A DNA stretch of 64,000 nucleotides from an uncultured Acetatifactor sp. (GTDB lineage: Bacteria > Bacillota > Clostridia > Lachnospirales > Lachnospiraceae): contig CANQWM010000004.1 in assembly GCA_947627535.1 (NCBI GenBank), forward strand, positions 85,623 through 149,622. The letters are read 5' to 3'. Shown here in pieces: positions 59,057 through 64,000 of the stretch. The notes below the pieces were generated by a model, which saw nothing but the letters and a program-made list of their open reading frames with translations, was not told where the DNA came from and did no database searches. A program made the translations under genes and the position numbers. The first letter of the stretch is position 1. Each line of letters opens with the position of its first letter.

Positions 59057-60370
59057 TTACCGCTCCATCTTCCAGAAACGGGCGCTGTATCCCGGCAGCA
59101 CCGATCCGCCGCCAAAGTCATGCTTTTCTCCGCTGATCAGATCCACGGCCGTTCCGCAGCCCGCGTCAAAATGGGCGGTAAAATCCTCTCCGTCCGCGTT
59201 AATGGCTACCAGCACCCGCTCTCCTTCTGTCTTTCTCTCAAAGATACACTGCCTGTTGGTCAGAAGCACCGAACGGAAGCCTCCGTAATTCAAAGCCTGT
59301 GACTGTCTCTTCGCCCTGGCGAGACGGCTGATCCACTCTGTCAGATCATTCCAGACCGGTTTGTCAAACGCAGGGCGCAGGGCGGGATCCCCCTGGTTCT
59401 TTTCCGCCTTCTCTCCCCACTCGCTTCCGTAATAGACGCAGGGAATACCGGGCATGCCAAACATCAGGGCATAGATCAGCGGAAGATGCTTCTCGTTGGA
59501 AAGAATGCTGGCCACCCGGGTCACATCGTGATTGTCCACGAAAGATAACAGGTGCTTTCCCTTGTACAGCGTCCAGTTTTCCGGCCCGAACTGGCGAAGC
59601 AGGGAATGGTTAATCTCAAACAGGTTCATGCTGTTGAAGCTGCTGTACAATCCCTTATAACACTCATAGTTGGTGGCGGAGTGAAGCATCTGGTCGTTCA
59701 TCAGCCTGTTGTAATCCCCGTGGAGCATTTCTCCCACCAGGAAGAAATCCGGTTTCAGATTTTGGGTAAAATCGCGCAGCCTGCGGACAAATCCCTCGTC
59801 CAGGCAGTATGCCACATCCAGCCGCAGTCCGTCGATATCAAACGCATCCACCCAGCTCTTTACGCTGTCCAGAAGGTAGCGGACCACCTCTTCCTTATGT
59901 AGGTTCAGCTTTACCAGGTCATAATTTCCCTCCCAGCCTTCGTACCAGAGCCCGTCATTATAAGGGGAGTTGCCGCCGAATTCTATGCGGCCAAACCAGT
60001 CCACATAGGGAGATCTCTCCCGGTTTTGGAGCACATCCTGAAAGGGCCCGAAGCCCCGGCCGACATGGTTGAACACACCGTCCAGCACTACCCGGATGCC
60101 GTTCTTGTGCAGCGCGTCGCAGACCTGCTTAAAATCCTCATTTGTCCCCAGTCGTACATCCAGCTTTCTGTAATCTCTTGTATTGTAGCCGTGGGTATCC
60201 GACTCAAACAAAGGGGAAAAATAGATGGCGTTGATCCCAAGCCTTACCATGTGGGGGATCCAGTCCATCACTTTCAGGATCCTGTGCTCCAGGATCCCAT
60301 CGTTCTCAAAGGGCGCTCCGCAGAAGCCCAGGGGATAAATCTGATAAAATACACTTTCATAAGCCCACAT
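59057..60370 (-). CDS. GH13 alpha-amylase family glycosidase
   Basis: A 437-residue GH13 enzyme without signal peptide. The barrel motifs are clear: region I DGVFNHVG near residue 108, region II GLRLDVA (nucleophile Asp near 185), region III FLVGEML (acid/base Glu near 212) and region IV FVDNHDVTR near 285. The C-terminal domain is short. It probably acts on maltodextrins or other alpha-glucans inside the cell. The ATG at 60370 is 9 nt after GAGG; the GTG five codons upstream lacks a spaced box. A polypurine stretch precedes the gene in the leader. Confidence 0.9.
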   Translation of the reverse strand: MWAYESVFYQIYPLGFCGAPFENDGILEHRILKVMDWIPHMVRLGINAIYFSPLFESDTHGYNTRDYRKLDVRLGTNEDFKQVCDALHKNGIRVVLDGVFNHVGRGFGPFQDVLQNRERSPYVDWFGRIEFGGNSPYNDGLWYEGWEGNYDLVKLNLHKEEVVRYLLDSVKSWVDAFDIDGLRLDVAYCLDEGFVRRLRDFTQNLKPDFFLVGEMLHGDYNRLMNDQMLHSATNYECYKGLYSSFNSMNLFEINHSLLRQFGPENWTLYKGKHLLSFVDNHDVTRVASILSNEKHLPLIYALMFGMPGIPCVYYGSEWGEKAEKNQGDPALRPAFDKPVWNDLTEWISRLARAKRQSQALNYGGFRSVLLTNRQCIFERKTEGERVLVAINADGEDFTAHFDAGCGTAVDLISGEKHDFGGGSVLPGYSARFWKMER

Positions 60371-60424
60371 CTTTTGATTCCTCACTTTCTTCTCGCTTTC
60401 TGCTTTCTTCTCTTTTCACTTTCT

Positions 60425-60440
60425 TCCGTCTTAAGACGGA
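60425..60440. promoter_or_regulatory. Perfect 16-bp palindrome upstream of the GH13 gene
   Basis: TCCGTCTT-AAGACGGA lies in the gap between the nuclease-helicase and the GH13 gene, 55 bp before the GH13 start. It could be an operator. No loop is available, so a terminator role is less likely. A polypurine tract (mRNA sense) fills 60386-60424. Confidence 0.4.
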
Positions 60441-60648
60441 CTTTCCCTGTTTCGCATTGACCAATCCAGTACCATGCAATTTAACTTGCAGCCAGAGGAA
60501 CACTCTGTAACCGGATACCAATGTCGGTTTTTTGTGGTTTACCGCTGGAAATTCACCAAATCCACAGAGTTATCCACATATACACACCTGTCATTTTACC
60601 ATTTTTTCAATGTCATTTCCATATTTTTCGGCGTCATTTCATGCAAAA

Positions 60649-63267
60649 TTACAGCCAGGAGTTCCAAAAACGTTCCACCCGTTTGGAAACCGTATCCACC
60701 GTCACGGTTTCAAAGGTCTCCCATTCCCTGGGAAACAGCTTCCGGTAGGCGGGCTGCAGGAACCTTTCGTCCAGAAGGGCCACGATCCCCACATCCTCCA
60801 CCGTCCTGATCACGCGGCCCGCGGCCTGCAGCACCTTGTTCAGCCCCGGGTAACGGTAAGCGTAGTCAAAACCGTTCTCGCCGTCGCCGTCAAAGTATTC
60901 TTTCAGGATCTCACGCTCAAAGCATACCTGGGGCAGACCGGTCCCGACGATGACAGCTCCGATCAGGCTGTCGTGCTTTAAGTCGATCCCCTCTCCGAAA
61001 ATGCCGCCCAACACACAAAACCCAATAAGCATCCTGTCCGGAAGATCTAAATTGTCTTCTCTCTGAAATCTGGCAAGGAACGCTTCCCGGTCCGACTCGC
61101 TCATATACTCGCTCTGAAGCAGGCACTCCCTGTCCTCCCCGGCATAACGCTCCGTATATTTTTCATAAATCGTGCGCAGGAAAGCGTAAGACGGACAGAA
61201 CACCATATAATTTCCGTGCCTGTTTTTTACGATCTCTTCAATATAGCGAGCAATCGTCCCATATTCTTCCTCCGAGCGCCTTTTGTACCTGCTGGTCACA
61301 TCATTTGCGATAAAGAGGGCCCTTCTCTCCGGGTCAAACACGGACCTGGCGTACACCTCATAGTCCTCCTGGTCTCCTCCCAGAAGCTTCTTATAATATT
61401 GGACGGGCAGCAGCGTCGCAGAAAACAAAATAGCGCTCCTGCCGCGCATCATACAGTTTTTCAGATTCTCCCGGGGATTGACGCAGAACAGCTTCAGCAG
61501 AAAGCCCCCGTCGTCCTCCCGCAGGACATATTTCACATAATTCTCATCCGCCAGCTCGTACATTTCCAGGAAATGCCGGACTTCAAAAAAGAAGTCCAGA
61601 AGCAGCTCCCGCACCGGGAGTTTTTCTTCCTCCTGTTCCGACAGATAATCGTCCAGAGCGGAATAAAACCGCATCAGCGCCTGCACGAAGCCGTCGATCT
61701 CCTCTACCACAAGGCCGTTTTCGCATTCCCTCTTCATGGCCAGCATTTCCTTGCCGCACCGTTTCAGATGATAGATCAGCTTATCCGCATATCCCTGCCG
61801 GACAAGAACGCTCTTCGCCCCGTGGCTTCCGCCAAAGGGCAGCGGCTGTTCCTTCTCCGCATTCTGATGTGTATCACAGTCAGATATCTCTGACGTCACC
61901 GTCATAATCTGTGTCATATCAAGTTCCAGCTGCCCGGAAACCCCAGATTTCCTTTTCTTTTCCGCCATTTCCGACATAACTGTCTGTTTAATTTCCCTGA
62001 CTAAGGTGTCGATCTGTTCCTGATACAGGACGGCACTGTACATTTCCCTTCCTCTCTCCAGAAGGTTATGGGCCTCGTCAATGAGGAAAATATAATCCCC
62101 GCCCGTTCCGTCTCCAAAGAAACGCTTCAGAGATACATCCGGATCAAAAAGGTAATTATAGTCACAGATCACGGCGTCCGCATACAGGCTCATGTCCAGA
62201 CACAATTCAAAGGGACAGACGTTGTAGCGCTTCGCATAGCGTTCGATCTGCTCCCGGCTGAAGCTCTCCTGACTGGTAAGAAGATCAAACATGGCATCGT
62301 TTACCCTGTCATAATGTCCCTTTGCATAGGGGCAGGAATCCGGGTTGCACTCCGTCTGCTCCGCAAAACAGATTTTTTCTTTGGCCGTCAGGACAACACT
62401 TTTCAAATGAAGGCCTTTCTGACGCAGGATCCCCAGCGTATCGTCCGCCACCGTTCGGGTGATCGTCTTTGCTGTAAGGTAAAAAAGCTTTTCCCCCATC
62501 CCTTTTCCCATGGCCTGTATGGCGGGATAGAGAGTGGAAACAGTCTTTCCGACACCGGTGGGTGCCTCGAGGAACAGCTTTCTCCCATGGTAAATCGTTC
62601 TGTAGACGTTGGCCGCAAGCTCCTTCTGCCCTTCCCTGTAAGGAAAAGGAAACGCCAGCCCCTCTATGGATTCCCTGCGGAGCCGTTTCCATTCCCAGGT
62701 ATAATCCGACCACCTGCGATAAGCGCAGATCAATTCCTGAAACCATTCCTCCAGCTGCCCGATGGAAAAATCCTCGTAAAAATACCGGATCTCCTCTGTG
62801 GGAATATAACAGTAAGTGAGCCGCACACGCACTTCCTTCAGCCCCTCCCTGACTCCGTACATATAGGCATAACACTTTGCCTGCGCCAGGTGCAGCGGCA
62901 TGGGCGCCTTCATTCTGGCCATCTCCCGGTAAGTTCCCTTGATCTCGTCAATGACGGCGGTTCCCTCCTGGCGGAAAATGCCGTCCGCTCTTCCTTCCAC
63001 AATCAGCACATAATTTTCTCCCGGCAGGGCGTACCGCAGCGTCACCTCCGCCTGGTACTCCGCCCCCATCCGGCGCTGGATCATTCTGTGGATCCTTCCG
63101 CCCTCCTGCATGGCGTTGTCCGGGGAGGTCTGAATTCGGTTGTCAATGTCTCCATAACGCAGAATAAATTCCACCAGATTTCTGACGGAAATACGGATCT
63201 CTTCTTTTTCTACCGTTTTTTCTGCTGTTTTTTCTGTTTTATTCCCTTCTTCCCGAGACTGCGCCAT
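60649..63267 (-). CDS. DinG/XPD-type helicase with N-terminal PD-(D/E)XK nuclease domain
   Basis: An 872-residue enzyme. Residues 15-130 resemble a Cas4/RecB-type nuclease: VEGRADGIF then VIDEIKG gives the Asp and Glu-x-Lys. The helicase core has Walker A EAPTGVGKTVSTLYP, four Fe-S Cys in CFAEQTECNPDSCPYAKG and CPFELC, DEAH (IDEAHNLLE), and the C-terminal helicase motifs including QAAGRVIRT. XPD-like enzymes unwind DNA 5'-3'. The nuclease-helicase combination suggests a DNA repair role. The start is set at 63267; an ATG at 63279 and longer frames overlap the upstream terminator. Confidence 0.85.
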   Translation of the reverse strand: MAQSREEGNKTEKTAEKTVEKEEIRISVRNLVEFILRYGDIDNRIQTSPDNAMQEGGRIHRMIQRRMGAEYQAEVTLRYALPGENYVLIVEGRADGIFRQEGTAVIDEIKGTYREMARMKAPMPLHLAQAKCYAYMYGVREGLKEVRVRLTYCYIPTEEIRYFYEDFSIGQLEEWFQELICAYRRWSDYTWEWKRLRRESIEGLAFPFPYREGQKELAANVYRTIYHGRKLFLEAPTGVGKTVSTLYPAIQAMGKGMGEKLFYLTAKTITRTVADDTLGILRQKGLHLKSVVLTAKEKICFAEQTECNPDSCPYAKGHYDRVNDAMFDLLTSQESFSREQIERYAKRYNVCPFELCLDMSLYADAVICDYNYLFDPDVSLKRFFGDGTGGDYIFLIDEAHNLLERGREMYSAVLYQEQIDTLVREIKQTVMSEMAEKKRKSGVSGQLELDMTQIMTVTSEISDCDTHQNAEKEQPLPFGGSHGAKSVLVRQGYADKLIYHLKRCGKEMLAMKRECENGLVVEEIDGFVQALMRFYSALDDYLSEQEEEKLPVRELLLDFFFEVRHFLEMYELADENYVKYVLREDDGGFLLKLFCVNPRENLKNCMMRGRSAILFSATLLPVQYYKKLLGGDQEDYEVYARSVFDPERRALFIANDVTSRYKRRSEEEYGTIARYIEEIVKNRHGNYMVFCPSYAFLRTIYEKYTERYAGEDRECLLQSEYMSESDREAFLARFQREDNLDLPDRMLIGFCVLGGIFGEGIDLKHDSLIGAVIVGTGLPQVCFEREILKEYFDGDGENGFDYAYRYPGLNKVLQAAGRVIRTVEDVGIVALLDERFLQPAYRKLFPREWETFETVTVDTVSKRVERFWNSWL

Positions 63268-63348
63268 GCTTCCTGTCATCCTCCGCGGTACGCCAGTATA
63301 GATCTGTACGGAACCATCCCAAACCCATTGTTTTTCTAAAAACACAAA

Positions 63349-63388
63349 ACTCCCCACGAAAGATAGTAATCTATCTTCCACGGGGAGT
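63349..63388 (-). terminator. Strong terminator after the HPr-like gene
   Basis: A stem of about 18 bp (outer arms ACTCCCC / GGGGAGT, inner AAGATAG / CTATCTT, one mismatch) with a 4-nt loop, followed on the minus strand by TTTTGTGTTTTTAG. It lies 60 bp beyond the HPr-like stop codon and ahead of the helicase gene. Confidence 0.88.
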
Positions 63389-63448
63389 CAATATTTTCGT
63401 ACACGCACCCCTCCGGGCGCTCCGCACGTATTTTGCAGGATCCACAAA

Positions 63449-63673
63449 CTAGCAGGCGCGGGCAAGCTTATTTAAAAGCTCTTCCAGTTCTGCGTTATAG
63501 CCTTCATAAGACACAGTAAGCGGACTCCTGAAATCCAGTCCATACACTCCCAAGAACGATTTGGCATCCACTACATACCTGTTGTAGGAAATGTCAATGT
63601 CGAAATCACAACGGGATGTTACTTCCACAAAGTGCTGGACCTCATCTGGTGTTAACTGAATCGTCTTTACCAT
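63449..63673 (-). CDS. HPr-like protein lacking the phosphorylatable His
   Basis: A 74-residue protein of HPr fold. The region that holds the active-site His15 in PtsH (GIHARPA) reads FVEVTSRCDFDIDI and has no His. The Ser46 region is kept in VDAKSFLGVYGLD. The length and strand order fit the family, so it is more like Crh, which has regulatory roles through the Ser site and no PTS transfer. The ATG at 63673 is 6 nt after GGAAGG, better than an upstream TTG. It is single and strongly terminated. Confidence 0.82.
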   Translation of the reverse strand: MVKTIQLTPDEVQHFVEVTSRCDFDIDISYNRYVVDAKSFLGVYGLDFRSPLTVSYEGYNAELEELLNKLARAC

Positions 63674-63735
63674 TTCCAACCTTCCTTTCCGGCAACCTAA
63701 AAGTTCCTTTGAGATATTCTGTTCTATAATGTATT

Positions 63736-63763
63736 ATTATATTCAAATTCCGCCTGTTGTAAA
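63736..63763 (-). promoter_or_regulatory. Promoter of the HPr-like gene
   Basis: TTTACA (63763-63758), 16-bp spacer, TATAAT (63741-63736) on the minus strand, about 60 bp ahead of the start codon. Confidence 0.65.
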
Positions 63764-63779
63764 TTGTTTTCCTCACTAA

Positions 63780-64000
63780 AAAAAGAGTGGATTTGGCAAA
63801 TTTTTTTGTTTATTTTGCAGACTTTTGTCCCCCTGGGTTTTGAAACTCCGTCATATATTCCCGGAAACGCAGGGGAAGCAGTTTCCCCTGAAGCTGCAGG
63901 TTTCTCCGCTCCTGAATCTCAATGCCCGTCTTTGGTAGTTAACGCCAGATTTTTTAGGAGCAAAACCAACATAGAGCTCTTACAAATGCCCATATATTCG
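63780..64000. other. Window end without a supported gene
   Basis: A minus-strand frame without a start in this window reads like a protein tail (LPKTGIEIQERRNLQLQGKL, then PLRFREYMTEF, then a stop near 63805), but it is blocked upstream by TAA. It may be the end of a gene with a frameshift, or chance. No other gene is seen here. Confidence 0.3.

Noticed and set aside
60561..60580. A perfect DnaA box TTATCCACA, with similar TTATCCCCA pairs near 21600-21625
   Set aside because: Single or weak boxes without clustering, AT-rich unwinding element or dnaA/dnaN genes; not enough for a replication origin.

Overview
The window looks like a chromosome segment of a gut-type Lachnospiraceae (Clostridia, Bacillota). 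Support comes from the clostridial order rho-rpmE-DUF1385-prmC-prfA, T-box leaders before thrS and valS, an infC-rpmI-rplT operon with an attenuator leader, CarD, DUF1540 and CD3324-type proteins, a feoA-feoA-feoB operon, and an intracellular GH115/GH3/esterase set. Base composition is moderately GC-rich in the housekeeping blocks. It is clearly AT-richer from about 35.6 to 44.5 kb, where accessory genes sit. No genus can be assigned safely.

Layout. 1-7.6 kb: 5'-nucleotidase fragment, DUF1653 protein, XRE regulator, epimerase, the feoA-feoA-feoB iron(II) operon and a divergent DtxR-type repressor, and a HAD phosphatase. 7.6-12.8 kb: infC-rpmI-rplT with leader, two structured repeats, DUF1540 protein, thrS with T-box, and carD. 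13-21.6 kb: a DUF6033-like protein, then a four-gene signalling operon (REC-HD-GYP, hybrid kinase with HPt, hybrid kinase carrying a C-terminal DegV domain, hemerythrin-CheX-like protein). 21.7-26.8 kb: prfA, prmC, DUF1385, rpmE, rho. 27-29.6 kb: a restriction-modification locus with two methyltransferases. 29.7-34 kb: ferredoxin-type aldo/keto reductase and valS with T-box. 34.2-44.5 kb: the accessory zone (degenerate kinase and CD3324 regulator, AlbA_2 regulator, broken HAD gene, Rpn nuclease, MerR/ABC module, Fic protein, duplicated promoter unit). 44.5-47.5 kb: flagellin, csrA and an apparently invertible cassette. 47.5-55.6 kb: HAD phosphatase and a xylo-oligosaccharide operon (esterase, GH115, GH3). 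56-64 kb: ECF S component, PadR-DUF1700-DUF4097 operon, GH13, nuclease-helicase, HPr-like protein.

The strongest candidate for an undescribed system is at 46.5-47.5 kb. A small FimB-sized tyrosine recombinase gene lies between two perfect 33-bp inverted repeats. Each repeat contains 10-bp arms around an asymmetric 7-bp core. Just inside the right repeat is a sigma-D (flagellar) promoter motif, TAAG-N15-CCGATAT, which in this sequence points away from csrA and flagellin. Inversion of the 915-bp segment would turn that promoter toward csrA-flagellin, about 96 nt upstream of csrA. This reads as a self-contained flagellin on/off switch, seen here in the OFF orientation. The flagellin leader also carries a hairpin displaying a CsrA-type loop.

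The second notable item is the kinase-receiver-DegV fusion at 15-17.7 kb, which suggests a lipid-responsive phosphorelay linked to cyclic-di-GMP breakdown and an oxygen-binding hemerythrin protein. Promoters, terminators and leaders are inferred from sequence motifs only. Where start codons were moved from the longest reading frame, the ribosome-binding site that decided the choice is stated.
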